A DNA stretch of 17,725 nt, taken from Actinomycetospora sp. GTDB taxonomy: Bacteria; Actinomycetota; Actinomycetes; Mycobacteriales; Pseudonocardiaceae. Under the pieces are notes generated by a model that did not search any database, was not told where the DNA came from, and saw only the letters and a program-made list of their open reading frames with translations. Where the stretch lies: contig JAICLN010000035.1 of the NCBI GenBank assembly GCA_025925615.1, positions 1 through 17,725 of the forward strand, read 5' to 3'. Positions 7,089 through 14,685 of the stretch are shown piece by piece; positions within the stretch are counted from its first letter, which is position 1, and the number at the start of each line of letters is the position of its first letter. Made by a program: the position numbers and the translations under genes.

Positions 7089-7619
7089 GTGACCAGCCGT
7101 TCCGGCCGATTCGAGATCGTCCCCGACGTCATGCTCGCGTGGAACCCCGCGGAGGACCCGGAGAACGAGAGCGGGTGGGTGAGCTCCGCGGGGATGCAGT
7201 GGGACCTGGACGGCGAGCGGACGGGAGCCCGCACCAGCTGGCACCTCGCCGTCTCGCACTCGCGGGAGAAGCGGGTGGGCCCCGGGACCGTCGGCTGGAT
7301 CCACGAGTGGACCGGCCGCGGCCGGATCGCCGCGGTGATGGTCTTCGACAGCAACCCGTACAGCCGCACCGCGGGCGCCAACGAGGTCAACTGGTACGCC
7401 GACGGCGTGATCTGCGTGATCCCGGAGGAGGACCGGGTGACCGCGGAGACGATCATGTCGGACCCCGACTGGAAGCCGAGCGCGCCCTACACGGGGGCGC
7501 GCGGCCGGCAGTTCAAGGACGGGATGCCGGTGGCCGCCGGGAACGGGGCGGTGCTGCGCCGCCACGTCGACGAGGAGACGGCGCGCTGGCTCGGCCACGG
7601 CGCCGTCGCGGCCCGATAG
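7089..7619 (+). CDS. Hypothetical protein, family not recognised
   Basis: The 176-residue product matches no family I know. It looks soluble: no signal peptide or long hydrophobic stretch, many Trp residues, and a mixed composition typical of a folded domain. Notable segments are VSSAGMQWDLDGE, TVGWIHEWTGRGR, MVFDSNPYSRTAGANEVNWY and APYTGARGRQFKDGMP. The GTG at 7089 is chosen because GAGGAG (7077-7082) lies 6 bases upstream; the in-frame TTG at 7083 abuts that site and cannot use it. A terminator hairpin separates it from the upstream reductase, and choD follows 58 bp downstream behind its own probable promoter, so it is likely a single-gene unit. Codon use matches the neighbours, supporting a real gene. 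Confidence 0.75.
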   Translation: MTSRSGRFEIVPDVMLAWNPAEDPENESGWVSSAGMQWDLDGERTGARTSWHLAVSHSREKRVGPGTVGWIHEWTGRGRIAAVMVFDSNPYSRTAGANEVNWYADGVICVIPEEDRVTAETIMSDPDWKPSAPYTGARGRQFKDGMPVAAGNGAVLRRHVDEETARWLGHGAVAAR

Positions 7620-7634
7620 GCGGACATCTCGTAC

Positions 7635-7653
7635 CTGTGACCTTCCGTCACAG
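7635..7653. promoter_or_regulatory. Dyad-symmetric operator-like site upstream of choD
   Basis: CTGTGAC-CTTCC-GTCACAG is a perfect 7-bp inverted repeat with a 5-bp centre. It lies 24 bp before the choD start and overlaps or abuts the proposed -35 region, which is where a repressor or activator would bind. It resembles the Crp/GlxR half-sites TGTGA/TCACA, but the spacing is 7 rather than 6, so the binding protein is uncertain. Confidence 0.5.
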
Positions 7654-7671
7654 CTACCCACGGGTTAACTT
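7643..7671 (+). promoter_or_regulatory. Probable leaderless promoter of choD
   Basis: TAACTT (7666-7671) resembles a -10 box and ends 6 bp before the GTG at 7678, and TTCCGT (7643-7648) sits 17 bp upstream as a weak -35. No ribosome binding site is visible before the GTG, which fits transcription beginning at or near the start codon. The run GGGTTAACTTGA is clearly less GC-rich than its surroundings. Confidence 0.4.
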
Positions 7672-7677
7672 GACCCG

Positions 7678-9441
7678 GTGCGACTCCACCACTCCCCGTC
7701 GCTGCGCTCGCCCCACTACGACGTCCTGGTCATCGGCTCCGGCTTCGGCGGCAGCGTCACGGCGCTGCGGCTGACCGAGAAGGGCTACCGGGTCGGCGTC
7801 CTCGAGGCCGGCCGCCGGTTCACCCCGGAGACGCTGCCCTCGACGTCGTGGGACGTCCGCAACTTCCTCTGGGCCCCGGCGCTCGGGTGCTACGGCATCC
7901 AGCGCATCCACGTGCTGCGCGACGTCGTGGTGCTCGCGGGGGCCGGGGTCGGCGGCGGGTCGCTGAACTACGCCAACACGCTCTACCAGCCCGCGTCGCC
8001 GGCGTTCTACGGCGACCCGCAGTGGTCCGCGATCACCGACTGGCGCACGGAGCTCGACCCCTTCTACGACCAGGCCCGGCGGATGCTCGGCGTCGTGACC
8101 CAGCCGAGTGTGACGCCGTCGGACGAGGTCATGCGCACCGTCGCCCGCGAGTGGGGCCGCGAGGACACGGTGACCCCCACCCAGGTCGGCGTCTTCTTCG
8201 GGCGCGACGGCGCGAAGGAGCCGGGCGTCACGGTCCCCGACCCGTTCTTCGGCGGCGCCGGACCGGAACGCGTCGGGTGCATCGAGTGCGGCGAGTGCAT
8301 GACCGGCTGCCGCCACGGCGCGAAGAACACCCTCGACCGGAACTACCTCGGGCTCGCCGAGCGCGCCGGGGCCACGGTCCACCCGGAGACGACTGTGCTC
8401 TCGGTGCGTCCGCGGGCCGGTGGGGGCTACGAGGTGACGACGCGGCCGACCCGGCACGGGCGCCGGCGTCGGGTCGTGTTCACCGCCGACCAGGTCGTGT
8501 TCTCGGCCGGGACCTGGGGCACGCAGTCGCTGCTGCACCGGCTCCGCGACTCCGGGGCGCTCCCGGGCGTCTCCGCCCGGGTGGGCCACCTGACCCGCAC
8601 GAACTCCGAGGCGCTGGTCGGCGCGATGGCGCGACGGGCTCCCGAGCGGGACGGGCCGCGGGACTTCTCCCGCGGCGTCGCGATCACCTCGTCGTGGCAC
8701 CCGGACGCCGACACCCACATCGAGCCGTGCCGCTACGGCCACGGGTCGAACGCAATGGGCCTGCTCACCACGCTGATGACCGACGGCGGCGGGCGCGTGC
8801 CGCGGGCGGTCAAGCTGCTCGGGGCCATGGTCCGGCACCCGCGCACCCTGGCCCGGTCGCTCGACAAGCGGCGCTGGTCGGAGCGCACCGTGATCGCGCT
8901 GGTCATGCAGTCTCTGGACAACTCGATCACCGTGCGGCGGCGGTTCGGGCGGCTCGTCTCCCGGCAGGGGCACGGCACGCCGAACCCGACCTGGATCCCG
9001 GCCGCGAACGCGACGACGAGGCGCATGGCCGAGCTCATCGACGGCGACCCCGGCGGCACCTGGGGCGAGGCGGTGAACATGCCGATGACCGCCCACTTCA
9101 TCGGCGGGTGCGCGATCGGGTCCTCACCGTCGGAGGGCGTGGTCGACGCCTACCAGCGGCTCTACGGACATCCCGGGCTGCACGTGGTGGACGGGTCCGC
9201 GCTCTCGGCGAACCTGGGCGTGAACCCGTCCCTGACCATCACCGCCCAGGCCGAGCGGGCCATGGCGTTCTGGCCGAACAAGGGCGAGACGGACCCGCGT
9301 CCGCCGCTGGGATCGGCCTACGAACGGCTCGCACCGGTCCCACCGGTCGCCCCGGTGGTGCCTCCGAGCGCCCCGGCGGCCCTGCGGGTGACGCTGCCGG
9401 TGCCCGTGGTGCCGCCGGCGCGGACCGAGCCGGTGAGCTGA
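7678..9441 (+). CDS. choD: GMC-family oxidoreductase, ChoD-type cholesterol oxidase
   Basis: The 587-residue product closely follows the mycobacterial ChoD (Rv3409c) family along its whole length (about 578 residues there). The FAD site YDVLVIGSGFGGSVTALRL (16-34) is followed by RLGV-like and AGAGVGGGSLNYANTLY segments typical of GMC flavoproteins. The C-terminal part has TAHFIGGCAIG and VDGSALSANLGVNPSLTITA. A cysteine-rich loop, C201-x2-C204-x2-C207-x3-C211 in GCIECGECMTGCRHGAKN, is shared with ChoD and looks like an iron-sulphur ligand set. The family is linked to oxidation of 3-hydroxysteroids, but enzymatic activity of this branch on cholesterol is debated. The N-terminus has no secretion signal. 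The GTG at 7678 follows a -10-like box and a dyad site. The C-terminal tail is Pro/Val-rich. Confidence 0.9.
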   Translation: MRLHHSPSLRSPHYDVLVIGSGFGGSVTALRLTEKGYRVGVLEAGRRFTPETLPSTSWDVRNFLWAPALGCYGIQRIHVLRDVVVLAGAGVGGGSLNYANTLYQPASPAFYGDPQWSAITDWRTELDPFYDQARRMLGVVTQPSVTPSDEVMRTVAREWGREDTVTPTQVGVFFGRDGAKEPGVTVPDPFFGGAGPERVGCIECGECMTGCRHGAKNTLDRNYLGLAERAGATVHPETTVLSVRPRAGGGYEVTTRPTRHGRRRRVVFTADQVVFSAGTWGTQSLLHRLRDSGALPGVSARVGHLTRTNSEALVGAMARRAPERDGPRDFSRGVAITSSWHPDADTHIEPCRYGHGSNAMGLLTTLMTDGGGRVPRAVKLLGAMVRHPRTLARSLDKRRWSERTVIALVMQSLDNSITVRRRFGRLVSRQGHGTPNPTWIPAANATTRRMAELIDGDPGGTWGEAVNMPMTAHFIGGCAIGSSPSEGVVDAYQRLYGHPGLHVVDGSALSANLGVNPSLTITAQAERAMAFWPNKGETDPRPPLGSAYERLAPVPPVAPVVPPSAPAALRVTLPVPVVPPARTEPVS

Positions 9442-9666
9442 GGCGCTCGCGCCCGCCCGTGACCAGGGGCACGCCGCGCAGGTCGACCCACCCTCCGAGA
9501 TGCCTGGCGTGCCCCTCGTCGTGGCGCGGCGGGCGCTCCGAGCGGCCGGACCCTGCCGCAACCTGCGCGCCGCGCGCAGGTCCACCAGGAATCGGACGCG
9601 CCCTCCGCCGAAGTGTGAGCGCCACACGCAGGTCCCGCAGCGCCCCCACCTGCGATCCTCGCCGAC
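9442..9666. other. Hairpin-rich intergenic spacer after choD
   Basis: No gene is supported in this 225-bp gap. Flush with the choD stop is GGCGC-TC-GCGCC (9442-9453). Then comes a long dyad, AGGGGCACGCC (9465-9475) with AGGC-free centre and its partner GGCGTGCCCCT (9506-9516). Next is ACCTGCGCG (9561-9569) pairing with CGCGCAGGT (9573-9581), a compact hairpin that could end choD transcription. CGCAGGT (9627-9633) pairs with ACCTGCG (9648-9654) just before pepE. The heptamer CGCAGGT or its complement occurs five times. The small-hairpin/long-dyad order at the left end recalls the boundary elements elsewhere in the window, but primary sequence similarity is weak. Confidence 0.55.
9561..9581 (+). 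terminator. Hairpin, possible choD terminator
   Basis: Nine-base arms ACCTGCGCG and CGCGCAGGT are separated by CCG. The hairpin lies about 120 bp after the choD stop and about 85 bp before pepE. There is no T-tract. Confidence 0.45.
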
Positions 9667-10380
9667 GTGCCCGGCGACGTCCTGCTGCTGTCCAACTCGC
9701 GCCCTCCCGGCGGCCGAGAGCCCTTCGCGCACGCCCGCGAGGTCCTCGCGAGCCACCTGGGCGACCGGGCGGTGTGGTTCGTCCCCTTCGCGCTCGCCGA
9801 CCACGACCACTACGTCCGCTGGGTCAGCGGGGCCCTCGACGCCGACGTCCGGCCCCTGCACCGCGAACCCGACCCCGCCGCCACGCTGGCCGGGGCGGAG
9901 GCCGTGTTCGTCGGCGGCGGCAACACGTTCCGGCTGCTCCACGAGGCCCGTCGTCTCGGCCTCCTCGACGCCCTGCGCGGCAACCCGGACTGCCGCTACA
10001 CCGGCAGTTCCGCGGGCACCAACCTCGCGTGCCCGACGATCATGACCACCAACGACATGCCGATCGTCGACCCGGGCGGCCTCGACGCCCTCGGGCGCGT
10101 CCCGTTCCAGGTCAACCCGCACTACCTCGACCCGGACCCGGCCAGCACCCACCAGGGCGAGACCCGCGAGCAGCGGATCACCGAGTTCCACGAGGTGAAC
10201 GAGGCGCCGGTGGTCGGACTCCGGGAGGGCGCCTGGCTGCACCGGACCGGGGACGCCCTCGCCCTGGGCGGCAACACCGCCCGCCTCTTCCGGCGCGGCC
10301 AGGAGCCGACGGAGCTCGCGGCGGGTACCGACCTGTCATGGCTGCTGACCCGCCCCGCTCAACCGGGCACCTCCTCCTGA
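9667..10380 (+). CDS. pepE: Peptidase E (alpha-aspartyl dipeptidase)-like, S51 family
   Basis: The 237-residue product has the length and motif order of peptidase E, a cytoplasmic serine peptidase that splits dipeptides with N-terminal Asp. The nucleophile is S115 in YTGSSAGTN, with the likely triad partners D130 in NDMPIVD and H152 in NPHYLDP. The 37-residue Ser-His and 15-residue Ser-Asp spacings equal those of E. coli PepE (S120, D135, H157). VFVGGGNTFRLL is another family signature. The GTG at 9667 has no clear ribosome binding site. The next gene, an amidohydrolase, starts inside the last 43 bp, so both are probably translated from one mRNA in a small-molecule catabolic or recycling operon. 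Confidence 0.9.
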   Translation: MPGDVLLLSNSRPPGGREPFAHAREVLASHLGDRAVWFVPFALADHDHYVRWVSGALDADVRPLHREPDPAATLAGAEAVFVGGGNTFRLLHEARRLGLLDALRGNPDCRYTGSSAGTNLACPTIMTTNDMPIVDPGGLDALGRVPFQVNPHYLDPDPASTHQGETREQRITEFHEVNEAPVVGLREGAWLHRTGDALALGGNTARLFRRGQEPTELAAGTDLSWLLTRPAQPGTSS

Positions 10381-11627
10381 CGAACGTCCTCGTCCGCGGG
10401 CGTGAGGGGCTCGTCGACATCCGGGTCGAGCAGGGCCGGATCGCCGAGGTCGGGCCGGACCTGCAGGCCGACCCCCGGACCCCGACGATCGACGGCGAGG
10501 CCCGCCCGGTCCTCCCCGGCCTCGTCGAGCCCCACCTGCATCTGGACAAGGCGATGCTCGACGCGCGCGAGCCCGGCGACGGCACCCTGGCCGGCGCCGT
10601 CGCGACGACGGCCCGGCTCAAGGCGGGCTTCACCCACGACGACGTCGTGGCCCGCGCCGAGGACGTCCTGCGCCGGGCGATCACCCACGGCACCACGCTC
10701 GTGCGCACCCCGGTCGACGTCGACCCCACGATCGGCTTGACCGGCATTGACGCGATGTTGGACGTGAAACAACGCTGGGCGGAGACGGTGACGCTGCAGG
10801 TCGTCGCCTTCCCGCAGGAAGGCATCGCCGCGCGCCCGGGCACCGACGAGCTGCTGGTCGAGGCGCTGCGCCGCGGCGTCGACGTCGTCGGGGCCTGCAG
10901 CTACGCCGAGGACGACGTCGAGGGCTGCCGCGACCACCTGCGCCGGGTCTTCGACCTCGCCGAGCGCTTCGACGTGCCCGTCGACGTCCACGCCGACTTC
11001 GACGTGGCCGCCAGCACCGACCCCCGCCACGCCCTCGCCGGCGAGATCGCCGCGATGACGGCGGCCCGCGGGTGGGGCGGGCGCACGACGATCGGGCACG
11101 TCACCACCCTCGCCGGGTACGACAATGCCACTGAGCACGCCGACAGGGCGGCGCGGCGCCGGCTGATCGACGACCTCGCCACCGCGGGCGTGGGCCTCGT
11201 CGTCCTCCCGCCCACCGACCTCTACCTGCAGGGCACCGCCGCGCCCGTCGCCGAACTCCTGGAGGGGGGCGTCGCCACGGCGCTGAGCAGCAACAACGTC
11301 CGCAACGCCTTCACCCCGTTCGGCACCGCGGACATGCTCGACGTCTGCCTGCTCGCCGCCCACACCCAGCCGTTCGGCACGCGCGCGGGCCTCGACCGCC
11401 TGCTCGACCGGGCCACGGCCGGCGCCGCCGCGATGCTCGGGGTCCCGGGCCACGACCTCGCGCCGGGTTCGCGCGCGGACCTCGTCGTCCTCGACGCGCG
11501 ACCACGAAATGGACTCCAGCCCGATCACCACACCGCGCTGCTCGACCGCGCGCCACGGCACACCGTCATCAGCGGCGGGCGTGTGGTGGCGCAGACACGG
11601 ACGACCACGACGCTGCACGCCCCCTGA
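10338..11627 (+). CDS. Amidohydrolase-superfamily protein, cytosine deaminase/AtzC-like
   Basis: This 429-residue protein is of the metal-dependent amidohydrolase type (CodA/AtzC branch), whose members hydrolyse C-N bonds of cyclic substrates. Metal-site landmarks are H66 and H68 in EPHLHLDKA with K71, H218 in VDVHADFD and H254 in GHVTTL. Two acidic positions differ: the Glu that follows the third His in CodA (HCDE) is Phe221, and the Asp ligand in the CodA GHDD or AtzC SDN motif is Asn319 in SSNNVRNAFTPFG. The remaining fold motifs, including the C-terminal APGSRADLVVLD, are intact. It overlaps pepE by 43 bp and is followed 20 bp later by a FAD/Fe-S dehydrogenase. The ATG at 10338 is the only good start before the conserved HLLLTNVLV. 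Substrate cannot be assigned. Confidence 0.82.
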   Translation: MAADPPRSTGHLLLTNVLVRGREGLVDIRVEQGRIAEVGPDLQADPRTPTIDGEARPVLPGLVEPHLHLDKAMLDAREPGDGTLAGAVATTARLKAGFTHDDVVARAEDVLRRAITHGTTLVRTPVDVDPTIGLTGIDAMLDVKQRWAETVTLQVVAFPQEGIAARPGTDELLVEALRRGVDVVGACSYAEDDVEGCRDHLRRVFDLAERFDVPVDVHADFDVAASTDPRHALAGEIAAMTAARGWGGRTTIGHVTTLAGYDNATEHADRAARRRLIDDLATAGVGLVVLPPTDLYLQGTAAPVAELLEGGVATALSSNNVRNAFTPFGTADMLDVCLLAAHTQPFGTRAGLDRLLDRATAGAAAMLGVPGHDLAPGSRADLVVLDARPRNGLQPDHHTALLDRAPRHTVISGGRVVAQTRTTTTLHAP

Positions 11628-11647
11628 TCGCCGAGCAGGATGGGGGC

Positions 11648-14600
11648 ATGACGAGTGCCCCGTCCCGACCGAGCACCGCGACCTCCCTCCTCGCCGAGGA
11701 GCTGGCCGGGGCGATGCGCGGCACGGTCCGGTTCGACACGGCGACCCGGGCAATGTGGTCGGCGGATTCGTCGAACTACCGCCACGTCCCGCTCGGCGTC
11801 GTGCAGCCCGTCGACCCCGACGACGTCGAGCGGGCCGTCGAGGTCACCCGCCGCCACGGGGTGCCGCTGCTCCCCCTGGGCGCGCGGACCAGCATCTGCG
11901 GGCAGTCGGTGAACGAGGCCGTCGTCGTCGACTTCCACCGGCACATGCACCGCGTGCTGGAGATCGACCCGGACGCCCGCACCGCCCGGGTCCAGCCCGG
12001 CACCGTCCTCGACGACCTGCGCGATGCGGCCCGCCCGCACGGGTTGACCTTCGGGCCGGACCCGTCCACGCACAACCGCTGCACGCTCGGCGGGATGATC
12101 GGCAACAACGCGTGCGGCTCGCACTCGGTGGCCTGGGGCAAGACCGTCGACAACGTCCGCGCGCTCGACGTGCTGCTCGCCGACGGCACCCGCATGCACG
12201 TCGGCGGGCCGATGGACGACGCGGCCATCGACGCGGCCGCCCGTCGTGCCGGCGCCGAGGGCCGGGTGTACGCGGACCTGAAGGCGCTGCGCGACCGCGC
12301 CGCCGACTTCGTCCGCACCGACACCCCGGATCTCACCCGCCGGGTCAGCGGCTACAACATCGACCAGCTCCTGCCCGAGCAGGGCTTCGACCTGGCCAAG
12401 GCCCTCGTCGGGACCGAGGGCACGTGCGTGACGCTGCTCGAGGCGACCGTGGACCTCGTCGAGTCGCCGCCGGTGCGCGCGCTCGCCGTCCTCGGCTTCG
12501 CCGACGCGTACACCGCCGCCGACCACGTCGTCCCGATCCGCGACCACGCCCCGCTGACGATCGAGGGCATGGACGTCGGTGTCATCGGCGCCCTGCGCGC
12601 GGCCCGCCCGGACGACCGCACCCACGAAGCGCTGCCCCGCGGCAAGGGCTGGCTCTACGTGGAGACCGGGGGCGCGACCCGCGAGGAGGCCCACGCCAAG
12701 GCCGAGGCGATCGCGCGGGAGATGGCGTGGGCGACGGTGGACACGAAGGTCGTCAGCGAGCCGAAGGCCATGCGGTCGCTCTGGAAGATCCGCGAGGACG
12801 GCTCCGGCATCGTCACCCGCGGGCCGGGCGGCGTCGAGGCGTGGCCCGGCTGGGAGGACGCGGCCGTGCAGCCGGCGCAGTTCGGCAACTACCTGCGGGA
12901 GTTCGACGCGCTGCTCTCGAAGCACGGCCGCAGCGGCGCCTACTACGGACACTTCGGCGACGGCTGCCTGCACGTCCGGATCGACTTCGACCTGCTCACG
13001 ACGCCGGGCATGCGCAACTTCCGCGCGTTCCTCGAGGACGCGGCCGACCTCGCCGTCGCGCACGGCGGGTCGCTCTCCGGGGAGCACGGCGACGGGCAGG
13101 CGCGCGCCGAGCTGCTCGCCCGGATGTACTCGCCGCGGATGCTGGAGGCCTTCGGCGACTTCAAGCGCGCCTGGGACCCGGACGGCCGGATGAACCCGCA
13201 CCGCGTCGTCGACCCGCCGCGCATCGACGACGACGTGCGCGTCTTCCTCGGCCAGCCGACGATCGGCTCGCGCACGCAGCTGGACTTCGTCGACGACGGG
13301 GTCCCCGACGGCGTCCGGGGCGGCTTCGCCTCGGCGACCCGGCGCTGCATCGGGGTGGCCAAGTGCATCACCGCCTCGGGCGGCGTGATGTGCCCGAGCT
13401 ACCGGGTCACCGGGGAGGAGAAGCACTCCACCCGCGGCCGGGCCCGCCTGCTGTTCGAGATGGCCTCCGGGCAGACGCTGCCCGACGGCTGGCGCTCCAC
13501 CGAGATGCGCGACGCGCTCGACCTGTGCCTGAGCTGCAAGGGCTGCGCCCGCGACTGCCCGGTCGGGGTCGACATGGCCACGTACAAGACCGAGTTCCTC
13601 GCCCAGCACTACGCGGGGCGCGCGAAGGACCGGCCCCGGTCGCACTGGTCGATGGGGTGGCTGCCGGCGTGGCTGCGCCTGGCCGGCTCGGTGCCCGGCG
13701 GGCCCCGGCTCGCGAACGCCCTCGCCCGACGGCCGGCGCTCGCGGGGATCGCCAAGAAGCTGGGCGGCATCGCCCCGCAGCGCTCGATCCCGCCGCTCGC
13801 GACCCGGCCCCTGCGCCGCCTGCTCTCCGGGACCGATCACACGGGCCGGGCCGACGTCGAGAAGCGCATCCTGCTCTGGCCGGACACCTTCACCGAGGCG
13901 TTCGACCCCGACCTGGCCCTCGACGCGATCGCCGTACTCGAGGCGCTGGGCTACCGCGTGGAGCTCCCGACGGCGGGGGTGTGCTGCGGTCTGACCTGGG
14001 TCACCACCGGTCAGCTCGGCGTGGCGCGACGGGTCGTCGAGCGCAGCCTCGAGCGGATCCGGCCGTGGCTGGAGGACGGCGTGCCCGTCGTCGGGCTCGA
14101 GCCCTCGTGCACCGCGGCGCTGCGGGGTGACTCGCTCAAGGTGCTGGGCCGCGACCACGAGCTGGCGGGGATCGCGTCGGCCTCGATCCGGACGTTCGCC
14201 GAGGTGCTCGCCGGGCACACCGAGGAGCTCGCGTCCCTCGCGGACGGGGCCGAGCGCAAGGCCCTCGTCCAGATCCACTGCCACCAGTACGCCGAGCTGG
14301 GCACCGACGCCGACCGCGCGGTGCTCGCGGCCCTCGGCGTGCAGGCGGACGTCCTCGACGAGGGCTGCTGCGGGCTGGCCGGCAACTTCGGGTTCGAGGA
14401 CGGGCACTACGAGGTCTCGACGGCGTGCGCGGAGCGCGGGCTCATGCCCGCGGTCCGGGCGGCGTCGGGCGACACCGCCGTCCTCGCCGACGGCTACTCG
14501 TGCCGCACCCAGATCCGCCAGCTCGACAACGGCGGCCACGAGCCCACCCACCTCGCCGCGCTGGCGGCGCAGGCGTTGGGCCTCCGGCCTCGTGCGTGCC

Positions 14601-14662
14601 CTATCGGCGTGCAGAATTATCCAGCCGTGTCTGAACACGTCGATGACACAGCACGCCGATAG
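11648..14662 (+). CDS. FAD-linked oxidase/Fe-S fusion protein (YdiJ/GlcD-GlcF type D-2-hydroxyacid dehydrogenase)
   Basis: A 1004-residue protein, close to the length of E. coli YdiJ. The N-terminal FAD domain (about 45-230) has PLGARTSICGQSV and GGMIGNNACGSHS. A FAD-oxidase C-terminal domain (about 250-520) has GHFGDGCLHVRIDF and GEHGDGQ. Next is a ferredoxin-like part with C567, C573 and C582 (MCPSYRVTGEEKHSTRGRA) and C627-x2-C630-x2-C633-x3-C637. Two CCG domains carry C779-C780 and C907-C908. The architecture oxidises D-2-hydroxyacids such as lactate, glycolate or 2-hydroxyglutarate and passes electrons through Fe-S centres to the respiratory chain. The ATG at 11648 has GGGGG close upstream. 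Family similarity ends around LAALAAQALG: the last 27 residues and the TAG stop lie in repeat element D, so the C-terminus is repeat-derived. Confidence 0.9.
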   Translation: MTSAPSRPSTATSLLAEELAGAMRGTVRFDTATRAMWSADSSNYRHVPLGVVQPVDPDDVERAVEVTRRHGVPLLPLGARTSICGQSVNEAVVVDFHRHMHRVLEIDPDARTARVQPGTVLDDLRDAARPHGLTFGPDPSTHNRCTLGGMIGNNACGSHSVAWGKTVDNVRALDVLLADGTRMHVGGPMDDAAIDAAARRAGAEGRVYADLKALRDRAADFVRTDTPDLTRRVSGYNIDQLLPEQGFDLAKALVGTEGTCVTLLEATVDLVESPPVRALAVLGFADAYTAADHVVPIRDHAPLTIEGMDVGVIGALRAARPDDRTHEALPRGKGWLYVETGGATREEAHAKAEAIAREMAWATVDTKVVSEPKAMRSLWKIREDGSGIVTRGPGGVEAWPGWEDAAVQPAQFGNYLREFDALLSKHGRSGAYYGHFGDGCLHVRIDFDLLTTPGMRNFRAFLEDAADLAVAHGGSLSGEHGDGQARAELLARMYSPRMLEAFGDFKRAWDPDGRMNPHRVVDPPRIDDDVRVFLGQPTIGSRTQLDFVDDGVPDGVRGGFASATRRCIGVAKCITASGGVMCPSYRVTGEEKHSTRGRARLLFEMASGQTLPDGWRSTEMRDALDLCLSCKGCARDCPVGVDMATYKTEFLAQHYAGRAKDRPRSHWSMGWLPAWLRLAGSVPGGPRLANALARRPALAGIAKKLGGIAPQRSIPPLATRPLRRLLSGTDHTGRADVEKRILLWPDTFTEAFDPDLALDAIAVLEALGYRVELPTAGVCCGLTWVTTGQLGVARRVVERSLERIRPWLEDGVPVVGLEPSCTAALRGDSLKVLGRDHELAGIASASIRTFAEVLAGHTEELASLADGAERKALVQIHCHQYAELGTDADRAVLAALGVQADVLDEGCCGLAGNFGFEDGHYEVSTACAERGLMPAVRAASGDTAVLADGYSCRTQIRQLDNGGHEPTHLAALAAQALGLRPRACPIGVQNYPAVSEHVDDTARR

Positions 14663-14685
14663 GGCACGCACACGTGCGTAGCACC
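14579..14685. repeat. Three-hairpin boundary element, copy D (variant core)
   Basis: A perfect 21-bp inverted repeat (14592-14612 with 14651-14671, starting GTGCGTGCCCTATCGG) encloses a 38-bp centre that holds its own CGTGT-CTGA-ACACG hairpin (14626-14639). The left flank GGCCTCCGGCCTCGTG (14579-14594) is identical over 16 bp to the complement of the matching flank in copy B. The right flank CACGTGCGTAGCACC forms GTGC-GTA-GCAC (14674-14684) and follows the CACGWGCG...GCAC pattern of the other copies. The element contains the TAG stop of the FAD/Fe-S gene (14660-14662) and the GTG start of the DUF5313 gene (14674). Confidence 0.8.

Noticed and set aside
7635..7653. Calling the dyad a bona fide Crp/GlxR site
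   Set aside because: The half-sites fit, but the TGTGA/TCACA spacing is 7 rather than 6, so I report only an operator-like dyad.
14613..14650. A promoter for DUF5313 in the AT-richer centre of element D (GAATTAT)
   Set aside because: Only a -10-like string is visible, with no suitable -35 and with a stem between it and the gene; not enough to annotate.
11525..14671. A 1048-codon - strand frame opposite the FAD/Fe-S gene
   Set aside because: An antisense open frame typical of very GC-rich coding DNA; the + strand frame has complete FAD, Fe-S and CCG motifs.
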